This document shows, one piece after another, positions 45,734-57,433 of a stretch of 64,000 bases of DNA (position 1 is the stretch's first letter; every line of letters begins with the position of its first letter). The translations under genes were made by a program, and so were the position numbers. Origin of the DNA: Apiosordaria backusii. Taxonomy: Eukaryota > Ascomycota > Sordariomycetes > Sordariales > Lasiosphaeriaceae. Under the pieces are notes generated by a model. The model was not told where the DNA came from. It made no database searches and saw only the letters and a program-made list of their open reading frames with translations. The stretch covers positions 2,046,001-2,110,000 of the forward strand of contig JAUKTV010000003.1 of NCBI GenBank assembly GCA_030549205.1, read 5' to 3'.

Positions 45734-47098
45734 CTTTATAACCTGGCATTTCGCCTTTTGTTTTATTACTATAGTTACTTATACTGGTAGCTTTAAAAGA
45801 ATAGCCATTTTCAACCTATATAAATTACTATAGGTTACTATCTTTAGTTTTTATACTTCCTTCCTATAGAAGGTATAAAGATAACAATATAAAGCTAGCT
45901 ATATAAAGTATAATTTAGCCAAACGCTAGGTTCTTAAGTTACAACTACCTAAGTTTAAAGCTTTAAATGCTAGCACCTATAGCCCTGCATTTCAGCAGCC
46001 CTCGCCCTATTTATCGATACCCTTATATACCCCTATCCTATTTTAGTAAAGTATAGCTATTAAAAGTTAAACTTTAGAACTTTTATCTTTACTATTCTAT
46101 TTACTTATAAAATAGATACTAAAGCTTTTATAATACCTTAACTTTTTACTAATTCTATATATTTTTCAAGAACGCTTCAGTACTATAAAGGTTAAAATCT
46201 AGAACTTTCTTACATTAAAGGCTAAAGTAAGTATTAAACTATTTAAAGATACATTAGAAAATTAACTATAAAGTATCAATAATTTTATCTATAAAACTTA
46301 AATATATACTTATTAAAGAGGTTATTATTCTAATAATTTAATATATTTAAACTAAATTATAAAATCGCCTTACTATCTAACTTACTAAAGCCATTATAAT
46401 TAATTAACTATTTATAATATCCCTTAATAAAACTATAGTTTTATTTAATAAATAACCATTACTTTTACTATAATTACTTTATATAAAGATATCGTTAAAC
46501 TTTAAAAATACTTTCTTTTATATTAAATATAATAAAACTTTTTCAAATCTTTAAATACTTTAATTAAATCCTTTTAAATAATTACCTATAAACGTAATAA
46601 TTGTTAATAATAATACTAATATATATTAACTAAAAATACTTTATTAACTTCTTAAATCTAAATAACTATATTAATAACTTTTAACCTATTAACTATAACT
46701 AAAAAAAATTAAAAATATTATAAACCTAAATAATTACCTTCCTTTAACTCCTAAACCTTTAATAAAAGGTTTAAAAAACTCTTACCCTCCTTATAAACCT
46801 TAACTAATATAAAAAAGTATTTAATAATAAAAACTTTTAATTTAAATTATCCTTAAAATCTTTATTAATTTCCTTTAAAATATCTTTAATAGTAAATATT
46901 TTATAATTTAATAATATTATTTAAACAATAGACTTTATTATTATTTAAAAAGTTATAAAAACTATAATAATTATAAAAACTATAAAAGATTTTTAAAAAG
47001 GAGAAATATTAAAAACAGTTAAATAAAAGGTTAACGTTATTTATACTTTTTAAGTCCCTTTTTAAAACTCCTCTACTAAAACCTTAAAAAGTAAAAAG
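45734..47098. other. AT-rich RIPed DNA, nothing recognised
   Basis: About 1.4 kb of TA-rich sequence between the 3.1-kb element and Copia copy B. A GC-richer spot occurs near 45,960-46,020. No gene or repeat partner was seen. Confidence 0.4.
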
Positions 47099-47103
47099 CT
47101 TTA

Positions 47104-47782
47104 TGTTAAGATAGGTGTCTTATAGGCCTATAGGTATAGACCTGTGCAGGGAACGGTGTAGAATACTGAAAGCGAAGAGGGCTTTGTTTGCAGTATACGA
47201 CAGTGGCTGGATACTGAAGGAAGGTAGATTATAAGGGTAATGCCCTGTAATATATAGAAGGTAGATACTATAATATAGGCTTATAAAGTACTGTAAAATA
47301 TAGTAAACCAGTATATTAAATTGACTTATTAATTAAGAAAATATTATAGTAAATAGTTATAAAGGACAAGACCTATTATAAATCTTCGGCTCTATATTAC
47401 TTTCCAAACTTCTCTCTATTCTAAAGCTTAAATACCTATTAAGTCTATTAACTATAAAGCCTAAATGCCTATTAAGTCTGTTAATTATAGGGTTTAAATG
47501 CCTATTAAATCTGCTAATTATAGACTTAACCGATTAGCTAAGTCTAATTATTAAATATATTAGTTAGAAACTGTTTATAGGATATAAGGTATTAATATTT
47601 TACCGTTATAGTATATTAATTACTTAAAGCTTTAGGCTATTTTAAGGGTTTAAAGATTACTGTAATTACTATAGTAAAGTATTAGTAAGCATTATAATTT
47701 TAAGCTATTAATTATTATTAACCCTATAGGTTATAGGTTAAAATATACTGTAAAGTCTATAACTAAGTACTGTATTTTAATA
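47104..47782 (-). repeat. LTR of Copia copy B (left)
   Basis: On the + strand it starts TGTTAAGATAGGTG and ends TTTTAATA. The outer 130 bp are lightly mutated. Confidence 0.9.
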
Positions 47783-50700
47783 CCTTTTTTATAACTATAG
47801 TATATAGTACTAATTAAAAGGGCTTAGAAAGGTTTAATAGTAAAATAAAGGTATTAAACAGTACTGTAAGTAAGGCTTTAGTAAAACCGTTAGTAAGTAT
47901 TTTCTTTATAAAAAGGTAGATTATAGTAATAACTTTAGTAAATATAGCCTCTTTAACCTTTTAAAATTAAATTAAAGTATATTTAATTTAGCAATTGTAC
48001 TTATTACTATAAGCAATGGCAATAAAGCCTTTATTATTATACAATAGGGGGGTAAGGCCTATAATAGGCCTAGAAATTTCCTAAAAAAGACCCCTAAACT
48101 ATATAGCTTCCTTAAGGCCTTTAATAAGCCTAATATATTCAGCCTCTAAAGTGCTAAAGGACACAGTAAACGCTTTTAAAGTAAATAGCTAACTGTAAGT
48201 AGATTTAGCACTTTCCTTATACCTAGCCTAATTACTATCAGTAAAGCTGATAGGCTTTAAATTACTATTAAAGCTATAACTAACAGCACTGTAAATACTA
48301 AAATAGAAATAGGAAAGTAGTAATTTCGCAGCTTTTAAGTAAATATCAATAAGCTATATTAAGTATTATAAAAGCCACTAAACGCTAAAAGCTATATTAA
48401 GCTTAGTTTAAACTATAACGTATATTAAAGTACTAATCAGTTATCGATATAAGTACTAATTAAAGAGGCTTATAAAGGTTCTAGGCCTATTACCTTTACC
48501 TATAATTCCAAAGCTTAATAAAAGGGAAGTTAACTTAATACTAATTTTAAAGTACTTAATTGCCTTTATAATATAGGCCTTTTAGTAAATCCAAAGATAC
48601 CGTTAAAGCCTATTATATTCAATTTAAATATTAAGGAAATAGTAAATAGAACCTAAGTCTTTAATATTATAATGCTCCCCTATAACGTTCTTTAAGGCTT
48701 AAAGCTATAAAGGCTTAAGGCCTATAATTAAGCAGTTATTAATATAGCTAATAATAAAGATCTTATAGTTTAGGTAAAAATAGATAGCTATATTAAAGAT
48801 AAAAGGCCTAAAATCTAAGGCTTAGATTATTATAAAGACCTTCTATTATTAAAAATAAAAAGCCTACTTTAGGCTATATAAGGATTTCTTTAATAGGATA
48901 ACTTAGTCTTTAATAAAATCCTATCTAACTACTTTTAATAATATTATAGTATTAGTATTACTGTAAATAAACTTAAGTAGTCCTTATAGAATTTTAATAT
49001 AAATATTAAAATCGGTCTTTAAATTTAAAAAAGCTCTTATAAAGTTTACCTACTTTAAATCTTAATTAAATATAACTATAAAGGCCAGTATAATTCTTTA
49101 AATCGGAAGCTTTATAGTAAAAGTATAGGTCTATTTAAAATCGATTCTAAAGGCCTATTAGAAATCCTAAATAACTAATTGGGCCTTAAACTTTACTATA
49201 ATACCCTGTAAATTCTTCTTATCTTTAAAGACCTAGCAGTTTATAATAGGCTTTTTCTTAATTTAAGATCAGTAAATAAAATAAAAGGTTTTAATAGTAA
49301 GAAGTTAATATAATTTAGTAAAAATAGCCTATAACTATTGCTTTTTTTTAAAGTATTTTAAAGTTTATTTAAAGGTATTAAGCTTTAAGGCCTTTATAAA
49401 ATAGTACTCCTTATAGTAAAAAACTAAGTAAAAAATAAGTTTACTATAATCTATATTATCTATAAGTATAAATTCTTTATATTACTTTTATAAAGTTTAA
49501 AATAGAAGGATTTTAATAGTAATAGAAGGTATTGTAAGTATTAGAATTGTAGGCTTAAATAATAGTTAAGTAAATAATATAGGAGATAATTTAAATATTA
49601 AGGAATTAAGAATTAGTAAAATAAAAGGATTGTAAATAGAAGGCTTAAGGACTTAAATAGTAGTATCCTCCTTTAACTTATTAAAGTAGTTAAAGACCTT
49701 TAAAAGACCTATAGTATTTAAAAGACCTATAATTTAGGCTAATAGGTCTTTATAAAACTTAATAAAGCTTGTTTTAATAACTTTATTTAAACTTAAATAG
49801 ATTAAATAAGTCTAATAACTTAAAACAGTTATAAGTCTTCCTTTAATTCCTTAAAAGGCAAGTTTAAAACTTATAACTTAATCTTTAATAGGAATATACA
49901 CTATAATCTTAATACCTATAGCCCTATAATTTAAAAGGTTTAATTAATATAGTATTTAAAAGGGCAATAGTTTATTATAAAAAGCTTAATAAAGCATAAG
50001 ATCTTTAGAACTTTAGGCTATATAGTTAATAATTTTTACTATAAAAATAGCTATATATCTTTAAAAAGTAATAAAAAGGCTTAAGGTTAAAATAATAGCC
50101 TTAAAACAGTCTAAAATAACCTTAATAAAGTATTTAATTAGGCTATTTTAATTAAAAGTTCTAAAGCTTAATATACTAAAGCCGATGCCCTTTTTAATAA
50201 AATAGGTACTTAAAAAAAGGACTTCTTTTCCTCTATTATAATAAAAGTAAATAGGATATTACTAGAAAGTATTGTTTAAGCCTTTAAATAGTAAATAAAG
50301 TACTATAATAGTATTATCTTTAATAATTAAAAGCTTAAGAAATTAAAAATAAGTCTTTCGATCTATTATAATTAAGCTATAAGGCTTCTTTAATAGTAGA
50401 ATAGGCTTAATAGTAATAATATCCTTCTTTAAATGGTTTAAAGTAAAAGAAGGGTTTTAAATAAGATTTTTAAAAGGCCTTTAAAGGATTTTTATAATAT
50501 TATAGCTTTTATAAACTAAATCCTTAAACCTAACCTTCTATAAGTTAAGTATATCTTTAATAATAAAAAAGGTCTTTTTTAAAAGGTTAAAACCTATATA
50601 CTTAAGCTATATATATTAAAGGATAGTTAATCAAACTAATGTTAATAAAGGCTTATTAAAATCCTTAAAAGACCTATCCTTTTTTAAAAAGTTAAAAGCT

Positions 50701-52787
50701 TTAAAAAAGACCTTCTTTAAAATTTTAAAAGCTTTAAAGGCTTTAAAGAAAGTAAGGTAACTATTAAAGCATTGCTAGTAAGATACTTCTAATTAAAGTT
50801 AGCCTTTAAGGCTAAAGTAAAACCTTAATCTTTTAAAATTTAAAAAGGCAACAAGATTATAGTTACTATTAATAAGCTTTTAATTATATAGGGCTTTTTT
50901 AATACTATATAAACAGTCCTTATTAACAATATTTAGTAGAAAAGTAAAAATAAAGAAGGTTTTAATAAGGTTAATAGCTAAAAAATAAGCTTTATTATTA
51001 TAGATTTTAATAAAGAATTAGACTTTTATAATACCTTTACCGATAATTCTTATAAAGCTACCTTCTATAGTTAAAGGCTTAACCTTTACTTTAATAAGGT
51101 TAATAAAAAGGTTTTTATTATTATAAATATAAACTGTAGATTTAATATTAAAAAGTTAAGCTTTTTTTAAAGCTAAGTTAATATAGTTAGTTAAGTTAAT
51201 AGATATAAAAAGTAAAACTTTAAAGGATAAAGATATTATAGACTTAATAAAGCTATAGTATTTATAAAGTATAGTTAGCTTTAAAGGTTTAATACTATAA
51301 AAGCCTATATTAAAATTAAAGTTTACTATAAAAGAAATTTCCTTAAAATTTCTAAAGTCTTTAATATCCTCTTTCTTTTTATCCCCCTTTTTCTTTTTCT
51401 TCTTTTTAATAAACCTAAGCTTTATAAGGTTCTTTATAAAGGTATTTAAAGCCTTTAAGGCTTTAAAATCCTTAATAAAGGTAATATAGAAATAAAGTAT
51501 AAAAAAAGCTTAAGCAACTATAGTATTAGAAATATAAATCTTAACTAAAAGCTTTTTCTATAAAAATTCTAATATAGGATAACGAAAATAGCCGAAATTA
51601 TACTTATTTTAGTAAATTAAAACTCTAAAGCGTTTATACTATAATAGAAAACTACCTTTTAATAAGCTTAGGTAATAATTAACCTAATTAATAAGCTAAA
51701 TTATAATACTTAAGTTTTAAAGCCTTATAATAAAGGTATTAAACTTAATATTATATTTAATTATTTTTAATAAACTATTAAATTTAATAATATAGTAAGC
51801 TCTATAGAGCTTATTTTAAAAGATAGCTTAGGTAAGGATATACTAGGCTTATAATTGCTAAAAAAGAGTTACTAAAAAGTCTTTAGCCTTAATAGTAAGT
51901 AGTAGGCCTATTTATAGAATATTCTAAATAGTAAAAAGAAGGAAGGCTTTTAAGTTATCGTTTAATAAATTAATAACTAACTTAGGCTTATTTATAAACT
52001 TAAAAAGGCCTAAAATCCTTATTTAAATAGTAAAAGCCTAATATTAAAAGCGCTAATTCTTAAAACTTAAAAGCTTTTATTCTTTAATAAAGTAAAGGAC
52101 CTATTTATTAAAATCCTTTACTATAAATATAGTAGTCTTTTAAGCAGTTTAATTTAAAAAAGACATTATAATAAATATAGCAATAAAGGCTAATAAACTT
52201 ATATAAGCTAAAGTAACTGAAAATAAGGATAGTATAGGTAGGTTTATAGAAGGTTTAGAAAAAGATTTAAAGAGGTTTAAAGTAGTACGTTTTAATAAAA
52301 GGTAAATATTAAAATTATTAATATAGGTATTGACTTAATTAATTTTAGTATTTAAAGCTTTAATTTAATTAATAAAACCTATTATAGTAGCCTTAATCCT
52401 ATTATTAAAGGTAACTATAAGGTTATTTTATAACTATTAAAAGTAGTAAGCAAAGTTAAGGCCCTTAAAGAAGTTAAAAGTCGATAAAAGGCCGAAGGTC
52501 CTTAAAGCTTTAAGGCTTATAAAAAGATTATATATATCTTTATTCTCTATAGTAAGGAAGATTGAAGGCTTAAAAGAAAAGTAGAAGTATTATTAAAAGT
52601 ATTAAAATACTGTTTTTTAAGTCTTTTAATATTTAAGAAAAAAGTAAAAGCACTATTAAAAGTACTAGAATGCTATTTTTTAAATCTTCAGTAGTTTAAA
52701 ATAAATAAAGCTTATAGGATAGATATTATTATAAAGGCTGTAAAATAAAAAAATTTACTTAAATAGTATAAGCTTAGGCTTATAACC

Positions 52788-53466
52788 TATTAAAATAAAT
52801 ATCTTATAAGCCTATAAGTATAGACCTATATAGAGAATAGTATAGAATATTAAAAGTAAAGAGGGCTTTATTTATAGTATATAATAGTAACTAGGCATTA
52901 AAGGAAGATAGATTATAAAGGCAATGCTTTATAATATATAGAAGGTAAATACTATAATATAGGCTTATAAAGTACTGTAAAATATAGTAAACTAGTATAT
53001 TAAATTAACTTATTAATTAGGAAAATATTATAGTAAATAGTTATAAAGAATAAGACCTATTATAGGTTTTTAACTTTATATTACTTTTTAAACCTTTTTC
53101 TATTTTAAAGCTTAAATACCTATTAAGTCTGTTAACTATAAGGCTTAAATGTCTATTAAGTCTATTAACTATAAAGCCTAAATACCTGTTAAGTCCGTTA
53201 ATTATAGACTTAACTGGTTAGCCAAATCTAATTATTAAATACGCTAACTGGAAACTATTTATAGGGTATAGGACGTTAATGTTTTACTATTATAATGCGC
53301 TAACCGCTTAAAGCTTTAAGCTACTTTAGGAGTTTAAAGACTATTGCAATTACTATAGTAAAGTGTTAGTAAGCACTATAATTCTAAGCCATTGGTTATT
53401 ATTAGCCCTATAGGTTATAGGCTAAAATACACTGTAAAGTCCATAACTAAGTGCTGTATTTCAATA
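52788..53466 (-). repeat. LTR of Copia copy B (right)
   Basis: On the + strand it starts TATTAAAATAAA and ends TTTCAATA. The right-hand 230 bp are lightly mutated. Confidence 0.9.
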
Positions 53467-53471
53467 CCTTA

Positions 53472-54769
53472 TAACCTTTTATTACTACCTTACTATTAAA
53501 AATATCTTTATATATACTTTCTAATCCTTTTATAAAGGCTAATAAAAGCTAAATATATTTATCTAGCTAAATTCTATATTAGTAAATAAATAATCTATTT
53601 TATTATAAATTACTTCGGTTATTTAATATAAAAGGTAAAGTAAAAACCTTAATTACCTCTACAGTACCCTTACTAAAAAATATAAATAATACCCCCCTAT
53701 AACTATCTCTACTTTACTCTTCCCTCCTTTAATATCCTTTTGATTATTTTCTATTTTAAAACCATTATATTAAAATAACCTATATTAACTTACCTTATAT
53801 ACATTAAATCTAATTTTTAAAAACTATAAACTATTATAAATACTTTTTTAAATATTTAAAAGATTATAATTATTATTAATAGTAATATTAATATAATAAT
53901 TAATATTTTAATTAATAAAACCTAACGCTTTTAATATTAAAATAGCTAATAAAATTAAAACTTCTACTTATTAAATAAACTTTATATTAATAGCATACTC
54001 TTTAAAAAAGTTACTTTTTTTAATTTACATAGACTTTTACTTTTTTAAACAACTCTATATATTCAAAATCTTACTATAAATTATAAACCAATAGAAATAT
54101 ATAAATAACTTATATTCCTATAACCTAAGCTTCTTTATTACTATATATAAAACGTTAATATATTTAAAATAAAAACTAACTTAATAATAAATCTAAACCG
54201 GTAATTCAATTACATCCTACTTTACAAAAACCTAATTAACTTAAAATATTATCTCTATTATAAAGTATATAAATAAAAAGATTACCGATGCAATATTAAA
54301 GATTAATATTAAAAACGATAATAGTAAGGATAGTAAAAAGGAATTAATACTTCTTTATTTATAATATAATAATCATTATAAAACTTAAAAAAAGGTTAAA
54401 ATACAACTTTTACTAATCAGCTAACTTAAGCTAAATATAATTATACTTAATAAAACTTACCTATAAAATAAAGAAATTACTTACCTTGCCTGTAATAATA
54501 GGCTAATATACCCTAACCTCCTCTTAATATTAAGTATAAGTCTAAAGGTTAAAGGGCTAAAAAGCTTATTTAAGCAGTTTATTTGGCTAGTCTATAAGTA
54601 ACGTAAAAAGATTATATACATAAACTGGTTAAAGCCTTTAAGGTAATTACAGCGCTTTGATCGATTATTAAGTATAGTAGGACGTTAATAAGTAGGTACG
54701 AGACCTTAAAAAAAGGAAGGGGATAGGTATGGTAAGGGGCCGTACTTGAAGAGCGCCTCGAGAAGCGCT
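53472..54769. other. AT-rich RIPed DNA, nothing recognised
   Basis: TA-rich to about 54,650, then composition rises into the GC island. No gene or repeat was recognised. Confidence 0.4.
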
Positions 54770-54948
54770 TGGCTCAAGGGGCAATCCCATTCCCTTAGAT
54801 TAAGTAAATGGTACCTGAACACCCGGACACAAGAAGAATAGGAGGCACGGGACTGGCAACCAACTCCAACAAAATCTGTTCTCATGATTCATCCTTGATC
54901 GAAATAGACTCAGATCGGCGAGAATTACATGTCATATATGACTATGCA

Positions 54949-55860
54949 AGCTTCCGGCTGCTAGACACCGAGAACCTGACGTGCTGGCCGAGATTGTTAA
55001 TCTTGTCCGCCGACTTTCCGCCCACGATGATATTACCGATGAACAGTACAATGGCTGCGAAGAGGGCAACGAGGACATTCGCCGGGATATGCCATAGGCA
55101 GGTCGGAGGAGCCACCCGATGCAGAGGAGCAGGGACAGACCCGAAGAGGCGATAACTAAATATAGAAGCCCGCTAGGGCTTGGGACGGCTGATGAAGAGG
55201 GCGGCTGATCGTCAGCAGCAAGACACTCACACAAGGGGGGGAATGAACTAAAGACGCGGGTACCTACAAGTCTTCATAGACCGTGTACAGCTGGTCACGT
55301 TATATCCAGCCCAGTGGTTGCGTTCAGAGTGAAAGTGCCCTGGCAGACGTCCATGACGTGGAGGGAGTGCCACTTCTAGATCCCTATCTTCGCGAGCTTG
55401 TCGGTGACATCGTCTTCGATGCCCGAGGGCTCCGCGAGGCCGGAGGTGACGGCCGCCCCAAACGCCCCGGTTGCACTTGCGCACAGCTTGCCCAGAGCCC
55501 CTCCAAGAGGGCCACGTGATGTGGGTGAAGTCACCGATGTTCCTTGTGAATCCAGTTCCATTCTACGCGCTGGAGTGCACCGCTTCCAGGGCCATCTCTC
55601 CGCCGCCGTACGCTTCAAGGAACCGGTCTGCGGCATTGATCAAGTTCCCGCCGAAGAACATCACATCTGGTCCCAGTTCATACCTCACCAGTATCCATGA
55701 ACTCCACGTCTAAGATCTCGTAGACCGCAGCTCTCACTTGCTGCCGCGTCATGCCTTGAAAGCGACGGACATAGTCGACGTTCTTTTGGGCGACGGGGAC
55801 GGATTTCCCAGCATCAAGCCAGCAGCAGAAGCGGCCGCCACGGCCAAAAGAGCCGAACAC
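54949..55860 (-). pseudogene. degraded gene with SUR7/PalI-like membrane-protein features
   Basis: Minus-strand segments with coding-like codons are spread over three frames. Near 55,380-55,300: VTDKLAKIGI, then a TAG, then KWHSLHVMDVCQGTFTLNAT, followed in another frame by NVTSCTRSMKTC. This resembles the Cys-bearing extracellular loop of fungal SUR7/PalI proteins. Then come a hydrophobic LLYLVIASSGLSLLLCIGWL and, in a third frame, ANVLVALFAAIVLFIGNIIV with GGKSADKINNLGQHV, ending at TAG 54,949. At the 5' side, 55,860-55,680 and 55,680-55,560 hold further coding-like pieces (VDYVRRFQGMTRQQVRAAVY; VMFFGGNLINAADRFLEAYG) that I cannot assign and that may belong to a different gene. At least one stop and several frame changes make it non-functional unless unusual splicing occurs. 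SUR7-type proteins sit in plasma-membrane eisosome domains. Confidence 0.45.
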
Positions 55861-55934
55861 CGCTCGCCGCTCTCCGCCCTCTCCATATCGTGATCAGCCT
55901 AGTTTCACTAGCCTATCCACAATGTGAGAAGGGA

Positions 55935-56267
55935 TTATAGTTTGCTGGCGCGACGGCTTGGATTGGGGATGAGTTCGGGGACGGGGAGCGGTCGGTATGG
56001 CACCTCCCCGAGGAGTGCGCTTCGAGCGATGAACTCCCTGATTCGCAGTTCTTGCGCGAGCGTCGGAGTTTTGACCCATGATGAGTGCTCCGGCCGCGTT
56101 CCTGGTAGGTGTGCATATTCGATATTCGATCTGCTTGACAACGCAGAAGAGGCACCATGGCCAGGAGTATTGGATGGTTTGAAGGTATCCTCGTCTCCCC
56201 TCCGACAGGTAGAGCAGGCAATGATGTGAAAAGACAATACCGCGACAAGAGACGCGATTGCAGACAT
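55935..56267 (-). CDS. small putative secreted protein in the GC island
   Basis: An intact 110-codon frame starts at ATG 56267 with a signal-peptide-like N-terminus (MSAIASLVAVLSFHIIACST), probably cleaved around residue 18-20. The mature part is hydrophilic with almost no cysteine (ELRIREFIARSALLGEVPYR is the most ordered-looking stretch, resembling a short amphipathic helix) and ends RRASKL. A TATAAATA lies about 98 bp upstream on the same strand. No family recognised. The setting, a gene island inside RIPed transposons, is like that of many fungal effector candidates, but that is context only. Two other minus frames are also open here, so chance is possible. Confidence 0.45.
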   Translation of the reverse strand: MSAIASLVAVLSFHIIACSTCRRGDEDTFKPSNTPGHGASSALSSRSNIEYAHLPGTRPEHSSWVKTPTLAQELRIREFIARSALLGEVPYRPLPVPELIPNPSRRASKL

Positions 56268-56364
56268 GATGCAAAGAGTTGATGTGGTCGATGTAGGGAG
56301 AGAAGAGTGTATGGGTAGTCCTGTAATAACCAGTTTACGAACATGCGGGCTTCCAAATGCAGGG

Positions 56365-56372
56365 TATTTATA
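56365..56372 (-). promoter_or_regulatory. TATA box upstream of the small secreted-protein ORF
   Basis: TATAAATA on the minus strand, about 98 bp before the ATG at 56,267, at the edge where GC-rich sequence gives way to RIPed DNA. Confidence 0.45.
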
Positions 56373-56389
56373 GGTAGAACCTTTGCAAT

Positions 56390-56750
56390 TTACTGAAAAT
56401 TAATAAGGGAAACCCCCCACTGTTATAAGCTATAGCTATTTAGTTACTAGTCCTATAGTAAAGAGGTAGGGCTTAATTCTAATAATAGAATTTAGAGGCA
56501 TCTGTTATTATTAAACTTATAGAATGTAATATAGCTTGATTTTAAGAATAGAATTTAAAGTGGCTGTCGTTACTGGACTTACGGTTAAAGGTAAGGTTTA
56601 ATTTTAAAAATAGAATTTGGAGTAACCGTCATTACTAGACTTGCAGTTAATAAGGTCGGGCTTAAGTAGCTATCCGTCGTTATTAAATATATAATAATAT
56701 AGTAGCTATTATTATTAAATATAGATAAATACCTTTAGTAAGGTTATTAG
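56390..56750. other. AT-rich RIPed DNA with a repeated AGAATTTAGAG-type motif
   Basis: A loosely repeated phrase (AATAGAATTTRGAG ... CGTYATTACTRGACTTRYAGTTA) occurs about three times at 56,470-56,660, suggesting a decayed tandem array. No gene. Confidence 0.4.
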
Positions 56751-56755
56751 ATATT

Positions 56756-57433
56756 GTTAAAATACAGCACTTAGTTGTAGACTTTACAGTGTATTTTGGC
56801 CTATAACTTATAGGGCTAACAATAACTAATGGCTTAGAATTATAGCGCTTACTAATACTCTACTATAGTAATTATAATAGTCTTCAGACCTTTAAAGCAG
56901 CCCAAAGCCCTAAGCAGTTAGCATACTATAACAGTAAAACGTTAGTACCCTATATCCTATAAATAGCTTCTAGCTAATGTACTTAATAATTAGACTTAGT
57001 TAGCTAATTAAGTCTATAATTAGTAGACTTAACAGATATTTAGGCCTTATAGTTAATAGACTTAATAGGCATTTAGGCCCTATAGTTAATAGACTTAATA
57101 AGCATTTAGGCTTTAAAATAGAAAGAGGTTTAAAAAGCAATATAGGGCCGAAGACTTATAATAGGTTTTGTCCTTTATAATTATTTACTATAATATTTTC
57201 CTAATTAATAAGTTAATTTAATATACTAGTTTACTATATTTTATAATACCTTATAAACCTATATTATAGTATCTACCTTCTATATATTATAAAGTATTAT
57301 CTCTATAATCTACCTTCCTTTAATATTTAGCTACTATTATATACTGTAAATAAAGCCCTCTTTACTTTTAATATTTTATACTATTCTCTATATAGGTCTA
57401 TACCTATAGGCCTATAAAATACTTATTTTAATA
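56756..57433 (+). repeat. 5' LTR of Copia copy C
   Basis: Starts TGTTAAAATACAGCAC; 678 bp. The left 250 bp are lightly mutated. Confidence 0.9.

Larger units (their letters stand above)
47104..53466 (-). mobile_element. Ty1/Copia retrotransposon copy B, RIP-inactivated (6,363 bp)
   Basis: Same family and orientation as copy A. LTRs are 47,104-47,782 and 52,788-53,466 (679 bp each). The flanks are CTTTA (47,099-47,103) and CCTTA (53,467-53,471), a target-site duplication with one C/T difference of the kind RIP makes. A purine tract abuts the left LTR in minus sense. Stops pervade every frame. Confidence 0.92.

Noticed and set aside
30263..54769. AT-rich tract as mitochondrial insertion or point of centromere
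   Set aside because: The base composition is explained by RIP of identifiable retrotransposons. No mitochondrial genes are seen. A pericentromeric position is possible but nothing in the sequence proves it.
54808..55155. 115-codon plus ORF in the GC island
   Set aside because: It is antisense to the SUR7/PalI-like fragments, whose minus-strand frames have the hydrophobic and codon patterns of real coding sequence.
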